From the NCBI GenBank assembly GCA_030704615.1, contig CM060733.1, positions 64,852,001-64,916,000 on the forward strand: a stretch of 64,000 bases of DNA. Reading direction: 5' to 3'. The notes beneath the pieces are model-generated. The model searched no databases, was not told the origin of the DNA, and worked only from the letters and a program-made list of their open reading frames with translations. The position numbers and the translations under genes were made by a program. This document shows, piece after piece, positions 12,501 to 23,795 of the stretch. The stretch comes from Takakia lepidozioides. Its lineage: Eukaryota; Streptophyta; Takakiopsida; Takakiales; Takakiaceae. How positions within the stretch are numbered: position 1 is the stretch's first letter; every line of letters begins with the position of its first letter.

Positions 12501-12819
12501 CGCATCCCGTGGTTGCTGTGCCGCAACCTCTTGAGCAGTACTCATTGCCTGCTCAATCAATGACAAGGCCTCATTCTGCCCCATCATCTCATCCTTGAGG
12601 ACCTCCTCAACTTGAGAAGAATCCCCAACCTCATCCATCACAGCCGCCTTGGCTGCCAACTCCCTCTGAACCTCGAGCACCTCCCACGTGTGCCATGGAT
12701 GTCTACACCCCGTGGTCCTCACCGGCTCGCCCCCACTCACTGCCTGTACCGTCTCGGTAGGCAGAGAGACCGTCAAGGGAAGTGCACTCCGCACTCTACG
12801 TTGCTCAGCCATAGCCAAG

Positions 12820-13840
12820 CTGATAATCCGGGTCAAGCAATTTAGATCCATCGCTTGCCCCAACACCTAACGACGTGATGCCTCAGAAAGAGAAGGCACC
12901 GCCATGGTCCCAGTGGAAAAACCCATAGCCCACTCTCGCTCGTCGGCATTAGGCTCCACTAACTGCTGCAACTGAGCATCCCACAGGAGGCCGGGTCCAC
13001 TATCCCGGAAAGCATGCGATCCTGGGAAGCTGAGCAGTGTAGGTAGTGTTGCTCGTGGTCGACCCACCTTGTTGACCATTGCCAAAGACGGACGGTCATC
13101 GTGTCTCACACGCTGAGACTACCTCCCTGTGTCCAAGATGCTATCAACTGTGAGGTGTGCTGGTCGCTGCACCCCATCAAATGCACGCTTAAGCAGTGCG
13201 GGTGGCATCAAGTTAGTCCACCATAGCCGTGGACGATGAGCTCGTGACCCCACTACAGCTGCATCCAGCAACACTGCTGACCCAAGCCACGACCGGACTT
13301 GATGCACACTGGCCATCACCCTGGCCCGAGAATCGCCCAACAGTGGCACATTCTCCAAGATGTATGCTGGAGATACAGCTTGATGTAGCTGTAAGTGGCG
13401 CAAGACCCGCACCATCTCCCAAAACAGACCCGACCTCGAGTCTCGCAATCCATTGCCATGCCTGGCTGATGAATGCCCTTGGCAGGGCCAACCTGCCACT
13501 ACCAAATCAATGGAGCCAACCCGCTCCAAATCCTGCGCCCCCAGCAAAGAGATGTCTGCTGGCAAGGCCTGCTGATATCCACGAACCGCAGACATCGGCA
13601 ACAACTCAGGGTACTGCTGCACCAACTGAGCAACATGGCGTAGGGAGATGCGTCATGCGGTCTCATCCCTCTCCACATACAAGCAACGCCGTACTCGTAT
13701 ACCTGCCTGTAGAGCAACAGCCAACCCGGTGCTGATCCCGCCAAACAAGTCCAGAAGGCAAATGCCTTCATCCGGACGCTGCCACACGATCGGTGTGGTG
13801 TCTAATGGTGACAACTAAGGTGGTCCTGGTGCAATCCCCG
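12820..13840 (-). pseudogene. Cytosine-C5 DNA methyltransferase domain inside retrotransposon pol
   Basis: This domain would transfer a methyl group from S-adenosylmethionine to C5 of cytosine in DNA. Motifs appear in the standard, unpermuted order. Motif I is LDLFGGISTGLAVALQAG (about 13760-13700); motif II is LYVERDE; motif IV is GWPCQGHSSA with the catalytic cysteine (PCQ at 13479-13487); motif VI is YILENVP (ENV at 13348-13356); motif VIII is SRAHRPRLWW. After a recognition region come WAMGFSTGT and LGQAMDLNCL, matching motifs IX-X. It is in the same frame as protease upstream and reverse transcriptase downstream, and only stops break it, including TGA at 13653-13655 (a CGA-to-TGA change at a CpG), TAG near 13118 and TAG near 12869. 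The order rules out the permuted DRM class. The nearest eukaryotic relative, DNMT3-like or other, needs a tree. Confidence 0.88.
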
Positions 13841-13988
13841 CACTGTCCTCCTCTCCTTACGGTACAAAAACCTCTACCCAGGCTTGTTGCACACGCCAAT
13901 CAGCAACCCGCTGCAAATCCTTGCTCGAGCCCCACAATGGAGTGTGAGCAACCATGGCAGGCAACTCCGCCATACCATACATGTCATC

Positions 13989-16789
13989 CTACTCTCCCGG
14001 AGGTGACACATCCTCTGAATGAGTGTTGCCATCCAACAACTCTCCAGGCCAACTCTCTGCAGCTGTGAATGCTGCCAGTGTCCGCATCTTGCATCGCTGG
14101 GCAACCGCAACTCCTCCTATGAACGTCACAGGGAGCTGCACACGCCGGCCCTCCCTTGACTGCCATGTAGGCCTATAGGAAGCTGACTCCTCCCAAAAAT
14201 CCAGGGTGAAGCCCATGGGGTACAACACTGCCCCACCAACAAGGACATCGTACGAGACCGCGTCTATCACAATGGCCTTGGCTCTCATCACTGAGCCATC
14301 TGTAGGATGATCCGGCTGTAGTCGGATAGCCAACTCACGCCGTGTCATGCCCCGAGCCTGCTCTGATCCTCCCAGAGATGTCTGTATCTGGAAAGGGCAC
14401 GGCTCCATATCCGCCTCCGTGATGCCCAAGCCTGCAATAGCAGCTCTGCCTAGCATCAATGGCTGAGCTCCCGAGTCCAACAAGACCCGCAGTGGCCGGT
14501 ACCTCTCGCCTGCCGGTCCACTCAAACAGAAAATATCATCATGGTTGTCTAACATGACAACTCCAGGTGTCACCATGGCGTGCTCAATGGCTGGCCTAGC
14601 TGGCAGCTCCATCAACCTGGCAGCTGCAGCTTGCCATGGCGCCGCCGTGGCAGTCTTGACCCTCACATCCGAAGATCACTCCGGCACTACACCTCCCACT
14701 ATCTCCGCAGAAGATAAAGTAACCTCCCCACTCTCACAGAGTGTAGCTGCCAGCCTGAACACCTCAGCTAGTCTTACCCCCGGTGTCGCAATCATGGTAA
14801 CCGAGAACAATGGAGCCTGGCACACAGCTGTGGCCGCCCCCAACAGCACACTAGTTGCCGTAGCCTTGGCAACACTAGGTAGTGGTGCTGCCCGTGTAGC
14901 TCTCCCCAATGGCATAGTAACCTCCGCCTCGGTAACAGTCGGGCGAGAACTAGGTGCCATGGACGGCGTCGACACTGTCTCCACCAATGTAAATAACTGA
15001 GGAAGCCTGGTCTGGCGGCTTGCCTCCCCACGCTGTGGATCCAACTCCACCTCCGCACCCTGTGGCTCAGGAACTCGTGTTGCTCCTCGAGTCACTGCCG
15101 CAGCTGACTCCACTTGCACTAGTGGTAGTCCTGCCCCGCACATAGTGGTAGTGGTAGTGCTGCCCGGCACTAGTGGTAGTGGTGCCCCACCCACAGTGGT
15201 AGTGGTAGTGGCACCCCTTATTAGTGGTAGTGCTGCCCCGCACATGAATCCCATGCCTCCCATGTCTCCTGCCTCAGGAGCAGGAGGTGGACCATCCGGC
15301 CTTGGAGCCGGTACCACCTAAGCTGTGGCCATGGCAGCGAGCCTCTGCTCTAGCTGCTGAAGCCGGTTGGCCATGCCTTGGTCACCACCCTGACCTCCGC
15401 GTCCTTGGCCATGTTGAGCTTGCCCTTGGTCTGCACCTTGTGTCCGGCCACCTTGTCATCTCTGGGCTGCTCCACCTCGCCCCCGGCCACCATTGTTCCC
15501 TTGGAACTGGCCTGGGCGCAACTCAGGGTGCAAACCATAGCACTGGGCTTCTCCATGCCCGTACTTGCCACAATGCCCACACTGCAACTATGCAGGCTGT
15601 GCCGGTGCCAAACCATTGCCTCCCTCTGGGCAATCCTTCTTGATATGGGGTCCTCCACATGTCCAGCACACCACATCCGCCCGTTGTTGGCTTGCAAATG
15701 AAGGGAGAGACCCCTGCATCTGAGGTCCTCTCTGTCCTTCCCTGGGCTTCACCTTAACTCCCTTGTTGCCTTGAGCACGTTGAGGTAGTGGCTGGCTACG
15801 AGGACCACTACCCCGTGGTGCCTCCTTAGCAAATCCCACCATGACCACTCGTTCCTCCACCATGTTGAGCTCTATCCGCTCTGCTAGCAAAAACACATTT
15901 GCTAAGGTGGGTTGGGCCGCTTGTAGGAGAGTTGCATCCCGCACCCTTCTCCTCAGCTCCTTGTCCAATATCCCATACCAGAATTGGACTGCCTGAGCCT
16001 CCGTAACCCCTTGGGTTACATTAATCAAGCACCTCATGCGAGTGAAAGCCTCCCTCAAGCTCTCAGTAGGCTTCCGTTGGAACTCTTGCAAGTTCCTCAA
16101 CTTCTCTGTCCTCACCCCTTGGTAGTTCCTTCTCAACTCTTCGAAGAACTCCACAACAGGGTTGAAGGCAGGCACCGCCACTGTGCTGGTGTAGCAGTAG
16201 CTTGGGTGGACGTCGTAGTTGTTGTACCACTAGTCCCACTACTGCTCGTGGAAGCTGCTGTTGTAGCTGTTGTTGCTGGTGCAGTTGCCGGTGTGGCTGC
16301 TGCCCTAGTGCCTCTAGTGCCTCTAGTGATGGAGACATAGTCGGGTGACTAGTACATCCTCCACTCCTCGATCTCAACATCAGGCCCCCGCCTAAACTCA
16401 TGGTAATCATCCATGGGCGGCCCCTCAAGGTGCTGAAACAACCCCTTCCCTGCCATGAAAGGCGTAAACAGTTATGGATTGCGCATTTGCTGCAAGTCAC
16501 ACCAACTATCAAGCTCTTGGATAAAATCATCCAACTCAATGGTGCCCACCGCCCCAAAGTACCTTCGTGGCCCCTTGGTGGCTCCATACATCTCCTCCAT
16601 TGTGTCCCACAACAATGGCAAGGAAACAACTTGCACCGCCGGTGTGAGTCCTCTTGATTCACAATCCGAATCAGAACCTTCCGTAGAAGACACAGGAGGT
16701 GAAGGTGGCCTAAACCGCACACCTCGTCTCGTATACCTACTAATATTGCTAGTGCTCGTACCGGCACTTTCCCCAGCAACTAGTGGCAC
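13989..16789 (-). pseudogene. gag and protease, reverse copy (broken)
   Basis: This is the same Gag-protease as in the left arm. Two zinc knuckles are clearer here: CWTCGGPHIKKDC and CGHCGKYGHGEAQC, which bind packaged RNA in this family. The complete aspartic protease has LLDSGA at its active site. From about 16180 downwards one frame runs through gag and protease and on into the DNMT and reverse transcriptase, so the element probably made one Gag-Pol polyprotein. That frame is interrupted by substitutions, for example GGA to TGA just before 14670 and TAG at the end of the protease part. The extreme N-terminus (16779-16789) lies in another frame, implying an indel near 16200. Confidence 0.82.
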
Positions 16790-19349
16790 CTCCGTGTTGA
16801 CAAACTGACACTCAACCGGTCATGAACCTGTCTCTAACCCCCTCTCCACAAGGTAACCAGGTAGAGAACCTGATGCAGCTTATGGTTTGGAATACTAGGT
16901 TCCTAACATAGCCTGCATCTACACCTGCATCCACCGCAGGCACTCCTATAGTTGGCTGGTCATCACCTCCAACCTCACCATAGGAGAAACAAAGATGGTC
17001 TGACTGGTCATCAACCCAGCCTCACCATCGACAGCATGCTCTAGGGTGGGATCGGCGATCAAGCCCGAGTCCACCACCTATAAAATCAAGCGCCCACACA
17101 AAACTAGCATGGCGCACAATCAAGCATGCAGGTGTGGAGGGGATCCAAACACAAGAATGAAAACAACAACTCCCCCACACCAAAAATCTCTCCACAGTGT
17201 CGCTCCTGCAACCCAGCCCAAACCCGGACTGACTCTTGCTTCCACCTACGGAAAGGTCTCGGCCTACAGAGAAGGTGGAAAGCTACGAGGAAGGGAAACT
17301 AAAGCAATGTCTATCCCCAGCACGCTCTCATCCCAACACCCTCTTTTTTTCCTCTCTTCTCTCACTTGCATGACCATGAGAGCATCCTGTAGACACTCCT
17401 CAAACCGCCCTCCACGAGCTCATGAAACTTGGCCTCCAAGGCCCCATGCAAGCCTCCATAGGGTCCGCCAGTGCCTCCTCTTGTCCACCAGTCATTCCTC
17501 AAAATGGAACCACCTCAGGAAACCATGTCGTTCACTGAAGGTTCAAAGATGGAGCAAATAGAGGTACATATAGGCCCCAACAACATTCTGTCCGAAGGAA
17601 TTACCTGCAGGCTGGTCTTCCCCATAGTTAAGAATTGGGCTGAAAACCCAAAAAGATTACCTGCAGGGAAGTAATCCCCTTTGTTAAAACGCAACATGGA
17701 GGCAATTCCGAATTTTCTGCCGGATCAGCTAGCTCAAAACCATTGTTCTTTAGAGCCCAGCCTCCCCATCAAGGTCCCACGAAACGAGTGAAAAAAGTTT
17801 TTTTTTTTTTTTTTTTTTTTCACTCTTTCTGTTCGCGGCCTTCCGTGGCTCCAACCGCCACTACTCCTCACGGCCCGCCCTAGGCGCTCGTTGGCCACGG
17901 GCTGCCCAGTGATACCCCGTGGTACCACTCCCACGAGCCTTCACGGCCCGCCATCCCCATGATCTGGTCACCGTGCCCACCCGTTGTGTCCGCACCACTA
18001 CTTCCAACGGTCACGGTCAACCATCACGACCTGGGCTCGTGGTATCTCGTGATACCGCCCCAACGGCCCATCACGGCCACTATTCTCTGTTCCCTGGAAC
18101 TCCCAACGAGTTCCCATGCGTTCCTGAGGCGTTCCCGAGCTGGGGTTTGCTCCTGCACCTGCTGCCGGCGAGCTATGGCTTATGCGGAGCCATCAGCCCC
18201 GTCGCCCTACACTCCTGAGCTCCCACGGCCCACTAGAAGCGCCCCTAGCTCAACAAGCAAGCCATATGCTGCCCAACAAGCTCCATTTTCTCATGAAGCT
18301 TACAAAAACAAATCTGAAAATACACACCTTTACAACCTTGGTGTACCTGCAGTTCTACTGCACATCCCCTGGCTCTAGGGCGCCTCGTTGCTGCCCTTCC
18401 AGCCCCGCTCTTGCCACTCCAAGAGCCCTTACACTGTTGAGTTTCAGATTGAAACTCCAACTCAGCACATGTTTCACAAGTGCACTGATTTGCACACAAG
18501 AGGGACCAGCCCCCTCTCTTCACTCATACCTCTTCATGAGCTTGGAGCTGAAGCTCCCAACGGGCTACGATGCATCCCCTTGTAGCTCCACCATTCGGCT
18601 GCTCCTCATCTACCCGCAACAACTAGTTTCGGGCAGAAATACCTGGAGCTCATCATGTCATCTCCAACCTGCAACACGCTAGTTTCCCATGCGCAACCCA
18701 CATTTCTGCAGCTCCTTAACTCGGCCTGCAGCTGAAGAAGACGACCACCAAATCGCCCACTCGTGGCCAACATCTCATCTGCTTCACACTATAAGCCCAA
18801 ACTTGGTTGCCATAGCGTTGAGCTATGCAACGCCGCTCTTCAATATAGGCTACCCGCCTCTCTATCCATGGCAAACCTACAACCTGTTCGCCTTTGCACT
18901 CTATCCGCTTTGGATAGGCTCATGCACGGCTCCCTGCACTCTAGGCTGAACCGCTTCTCATGATTTGAAAACACAAATGCTACAACTAACTCGAACCTGG
19001 CACTCACAGACTCGAGCTGATCTTTCTCGAGTGATAAGGAAATGAATAATACAAGCATACGAGCTCTCTCAAACTCACACACTTACACATGAAAAACATC
19101 ACTCATATATTAAGTCGAGCCAAGTGCACCCCACGCCATGGGGAATCCACACTACGGCGCCATAGCTAGACGCGGTGAGGCTCAACTCGAGAAAGATGAG
19201 CCCACCGCGATCTGCCGTGAAGATAACAACGTCAGGTGCCCAAACATGTATTGGCCCCTGGATTGACACTTGGATCAATCCCAAATGTCAATATATAAAA
19301 GCTAACTATTTCCTAGCTAACTTCACACTAGTGGTAAAATAACTTGACA
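14443..19349 (-). repeat. Right arm of the inverted repeat
   Basis: This is the reverse-strand arm, about 4.9 kb, near-identical to 7471-12240 over gag, leader and LTR-like sequence. It has a long T run at about 17797-17820 and an additional roughly 115 bp not present in the left arm. Differences between the arms are mostly single-base changes and small insertions or deletions, so both descend from a fairly recent common sequence. Confidence 0.85.
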
Positions 19350-19357
19350 GAGATATT

Positions 19358-21484
19358 GGTCGGGTTATGCACTACCGAGATCCTATCGAGGGTTTGGCAT
19401 CTTTGTTTTCGTCCCCCAAAATTGCAGAGGGTTTTCAAATGGTTCCAATCATGGAACCCAATGAAGCTGGTTCCAAGTTTTCTACCCCAAACACTGCTCT
19501 ATGGTGGGATGCCATGCAAGTATGTTCATCTGCAATTTTGGAGGTCTGGATTTGTACAAATTAGATTTTTTGATGCCAAAAATTGTTCTACATTCGTGGG
19601 ATGACTCAATGCATGGACTTGATGCTTGTTCTTTTCAAAAGTAAGAGGCTAATTTATTCTCATATTTTATGTATTTTTGATGCAGCACCATATAATGTGT
19701 CCTGGAGGAGTAATAGCTCCTTTGATCTTCTACAGCGACCAAACAACCCTCTCTAATGATGGAAGGGTGACTAGTTATCCCTTAGTGATGACAATTGGGA
19801 ACATTGCATGCGAGGATAGAGGTTTGGATGAAGGGCATTTGTTGCTTGCTGTTTTACCTGTTCTGTCAACGACTGATGCATCACATGAACGAAGACTGCA
19901 AATTTTTCATGAGTGTCTCGGACACATCCTGGAACCATTGAAGAAGGCCAGTTACAGGTTCGAAACCTTTTCTTTTTGGATCAAATAGGTGTAAAGTGAA
20001 GGTTAGGACTTAAAGGAGACATGGATTGGACTAAGAATGATTTTATCTTGTTTGTTGGTTGCAGTGGTCTACCTTTGTTAGACCCTTTTGGTGAAGAACA
20101 GTGGGTATTTCCACTTCTATATGCCTACGTTTGTGACCATCCAGAGGGATGCAAGGTGACTTTCAAAATCCTCCTTCCACTGAAAATCCCAGACAATTTT
20201 TGCTGAACTTCCTACTTTAATATACATATTTTCTTTTTCTCTCTTTTGCAGGTTACTGCCACATATGACACAAACCTATGTCAATTTCCCTGCAGCATGT
20301 GTCTATGCCCAAAAGACAAATTAAAAAGCATTGGAGAGAAGTTTCCTTATCGAACAGAAGCTACAATGAAAAGCATTGTGGATGACATGCTCACAAAATC
20401 AAAGAAGGCGGCCAATGAGCTCTCCAAAAAATATTCTTTGCATCCAGTGAAGGTATAATCTAGGAGAGATCAATTAGCTAACCATTAGGTCAAAAAATAC
20501 ATTATAGTGTAGAGATTTGTTTTGTGTTTGATCAACTAGACTTGCCCAAATCAGCACACCAATGTGAGCTGAAACAATGGTGGTCCTATGTACGTGAAGA
20601 AGATAATATAATTTGTATGGAATGTGGACAGTGCGCACTTTGGGGCTTTAATGGGGGCGACACAGATCTTGGAAATCCTTACAAGACAGTCAATGTGGAT
20701 ATCTGATTTGGGTGTATTCAAGACCTTAGTGGAAATATTAAGGAATATTTCTATGGATTCCCCACGGAATATCCTCTCTGCCTTAGATCAACGACTGCTA
20801 ACGATCAAGTTTGTATCAAGATTCTCCGAGTTCCGGGTGCCAAGCACTGATAAAGGGGGATACTTTTCATCTAATGCTAAATTTGCTGCACTTGAACACC
20901 GGTCTGTCATGCAGGTAGATATGTATTCTTTTTCACTTTGTCCCCAAGCTTTGGCTTTAGTCAAGTAAAAACAAACTCCATTCTAATATGTGAAGTGTGT
21001 TGTGTTTCAGGTTATAATACTTTGTATGGTGGGCCTCTATCATCCGAATATCGTAGGAGCAATTGTAAAATATCTACGATGGTATGAAGTTGCTTGTCGA
21101 ACAAAGGAGCATGATGATGCATCATTGGCTCGAATGGATATGCTGATGCTCGAGTAAGAAGGTTCTAACCTTTTTCTTATTCTATTTTCTTATAACCTAT
21201 CATTCTTATTCTATTCTTAAGAAGATTATGACCTATTTTTATTTTGCAGAGCCATCAACACGTTCTTGACAACTTTTTCTACATGGCAAAGGTCGGGTTT
21301 TAATCTTGTCAAAGTCCATGCTATGTCACACTACTCTGACGCCATAAGAAGGTTTGGGGCTCCTTTTGAGTATAGCTCAAATAAAGAAACCTCATGGGCG
21401 GTTACAAAATACATTTTCATGTTTCTCCTCACTTTGCCAGCCAACTTAGTGATCTGCACCCAACTCCTTACTGGTGTTGTCTAG
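19358..21484 (+). pseudogene. Plavaka-like (CMC superfamily) transposase, 5' truncated, with introns
   Basis: Five or more exons can be joined at good splice sites: exon to 19518, then 19686-19957, about 20065-20154, about 20252-20453, a segment near 20580-20913, about 21010-21150 and about 21251-21484. The protein shows the Plavaka pattern: ALWWDAMQ, then FYSDQTTLSNDGR with a catalytic-type aspartate, YPLVMTIGNI, a cysteine-containing region (CQFPCSMCLCP), WNVDSAHFGALMG, and near the end VKVHAMSHYSDAIRRFG, the counterpart of the family's KLHxxxHYxxSIRxFG block. The 5' part is missing because the inverted gypsy element ends at 19349. Plavaka elements are best known from fungi; a general CMC or KDZ-type assignment is the alternative. 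I see no clear stop inside the spliced frame. Confidence 0.65.
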
Positions 21485-21703
21485 GCTAATTAAAAAAATT
21501 GCATCAGAGATAATTGCATCCATCAACAGTGGCTATCCACCCTCTGAGCAACTGCTCAAGTGCTCCTGTGCTGTGTAGCCCTCATTTTTGGTCGCGCTCC
21601 ATTTCTAGCTCAATCGATATCAAATTCCCCAAGACATGAATGACCAAACTTGTTACTGAAACAACTTGAACATGGTGCTTTTGGTTTTGCACATCATGTG
21701 GAG

Positions 21704-21890
21704 TTGGGGGGGGAAGACAAGGTGGGGAGAGGGGCCAAAAGGGGTACAGAGGGGAGGGTGGAGGTGGCGGTGGGGGGGGAGGCAAGGTGGGGAGAGGGGG
21801 CAGAAGGGGGACAAAAGGGAGGGTGGAGGTGGAGGTGGAGGTGGAGGTGGGGGAGGGAGGCAAGGCGGGGGGCGGAGGGGGTGAACGTCT
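21704..21890 (+). repeat. Purine-rich GGAGGTGG/GGGGAG minisatellite
   Basis: A G-rich, almost pyrimidine-free stretch of imperfect short units (GGAGGTGG, GGGGAGAGGGG). Runs of four or more G at short spacing could form G-quadruplexes. Open frames across it, glycine-rich on plus and proline-rich on minus, are a consequence of composition. Confidence 0.75.
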
Positions 21891-23640
21891 CCGCGTCCTC
21901 CGCCTGGGAATATACACAGGGAACTTACATTCACACAGTAGGGTTGGTCTTCTATGCACCCTACCGTTTGCGCTACAATTCCTAAGCCATCTAAGTGATT
22001 CACAATTTTCACAGTCACATCCTACACACCTATGCGACCTAAACTCTTCATCTGACATGATTCGTACAGGGGCCATAAGATGGATTGGTAGACCTCTCTC
22101 TGAATGTCCCCTGCTATCCAGCTACTCAGTTGTGACAGCCTCCAGCCATTAGCACCTTCCTTTGGATGACTGCAAGTGGCTTGTCCAACGAAGTTGCTCT
22201 AGTTAGATGGAACTGCCATATCTGTAAGGCGCATCCCCAAATTGTTATCAGTTCCACAGTCTAAGTCCCAACAAGAATACGAGTGTGGGTCAGAGTCTCA
22301 TCCTTGTTGTCAGATTCTGGAGCAGAAAGAGAGACTGGAATTTCTTTGGCATCATATTCTTTATTGCTAACCTCAAAAAAGAAAACATACGGCATAAATT
22401 AAAATTCATTTGGTTGTAGACAGCTGGAGGATCTCAAAACTCACAGAACTGAATGTGTGCATAATGATTTTCTCATATTTAAGAAAAAACAGGAAATATG
22501 GTACTTACAAAGCAAAATCAGAGTTCGATGGTGCAGTCTTGCACCCATTCAGGTTACCAGGCTTAGTCTTGTACTCCCTTTTCCCAAGTGTAACTGCAAT
22601 CACATTTTTTTTTTAGTGCAATCTCTCTCTCTCTCGACGAGCTTTCCGTGGACGTTATAAAGCATCATTTCATTTCATTTCTCTCTCTCCCTCTTTCATA
22701 GAATTGCAAAAGAACACCCATGTACCTCATCTGTAGACATGACTCTGATGTAGTGCAGCTGATGTAGTGCATACTGAGTAAGAGATTATAAATTCAGACA
22801 AAAGGGCCCACCATAGCAAGAACAAGAAGTTTGAAAAGGGGGGACCCACAAATAGAGATAAAAGTGCATTGACCGAGGCACTACGAGGGCATCGGCCACC
22901 ACCCAGCAACGGAGAGAAGGACTACTTCCACAAGACACACAACAAGATTAAACACCAGACATTATAGACAAGGGGTAGAGAGAAGACGACATTTACATAC
23001 CCCAAGGCGAAGAGACCATCGTGCTGGTCCAAGCGTTGAGAGGGCTCCAGGATCGAGCTCGAGATGCAATGCAAAATCTTGGCCCACGCCACTCCACTCT
23101 ACAAGAATCCGTCCCCGCACCACTCTCCCCGATACTTCATAACCCACAGCTCACCTGCTCCCAGCAGCAGCTGGCTCCCACTATATCCACCTTGCAAAAG
23201 CTTCAAGCAGAGGCAGAGCTATAGTGCCACAAGAATGCGAGGGTTCCACAAAGAAGTGAGAGTGTGACAGTGTCCAATTTGAGGTGCGAGAGAGCGATAG
23301 GTGCGTAGTTCTACGCAGTGAGCAGAGATTTTGAGAGACCTCCGAGTCTGGGTGACGGCCAAATACCTGGTGAGGAAGACCGTCGCTCAAGACACGCATC
23401 TGCTGAAAAACCTGATGGAAAGATGTCTGTCACCCCCACATTAAAAAATCTTCATTCCCTTGGATGGTAGTAGCCCTATAAAGAAGCCTTATACTCCCAT
23501 TCATCCACTCCCATCCATACATCCATCCCATGGGCGGGGAAGAGTGGAGACGACGAAATGGAAGGACTCCTGGAGGCTCCCGCTTTGCACTTTTCTTTTT
23601 CTCGCTACGCGCTGTGCTTTGGAAGCTTCAGGAGCAATGG
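21890..23640. other. Intergenic; no recognised gene
   Basis: This contains short CT repeats (about 22621-22700) and unassigned sequence. None of the short frames shows a domain I recognise. Confidence 0.4.
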
Positions 23641-23795
23641 TGGTGTAGTGGATCTTGAATTGACATGGAAGCCATTGTGTTTCTGTTTGAGAGAGATTTT
23701 GCTATGTACCGAGTGACCAAGGGACATGAGGGACCGAGCATTGTATCGATCGAGAAGGCATAGAGTAACACCTCCATATGTTGGAGATAGATTGA

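Larger units (their letters stand above)
7471..19349. mobile_element. Ty3/gypsy-type element in inverted-repeat form, carrying a DNMT
   Basis: The outer ends mirror each other. The left end begins TGTCAAGTTATTTTACC at 7471, and its reverse complement ends at 19349, giving a TG...CA boundary. Going inwards, both sides carry the same LTR-like sequence, leader, gag and protease in opposite orientation, meeting around a spacer at 12241-14442. The spacer belongs to the reverse-strand copy and contains the rest of protease, a DNMT domain and the start of reverse transcriptase. RNase H and integrase are absent, so the unit could not move on its own. The five-base flanks (agacc left, gagat right) do not match as a target-site duplication. 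The right end has cut into the Plavaka-like gene at 19358. Confidence 0.85.

Noticed and set aside
13229-13735. 168-codon plus-strand ORF
   Set aside because: It is the antisense shadow of the DNMT domain, whose minus-strand motifs are unmistakable.
21582-22076. Minus-strand ORF with a proline-rich tail and a cysteine pattern at its start
   Set aside because: Most of it is the complement of the GGAGGTGG minisatellite. The short cysteine-containing beginning alone does not support a gene.
22621-22700. CT-repeat stretch considered as a core promoter element
   Set aside because: No downstream gene is supported on either strand, so it is recorded only as simple repeat DNA.
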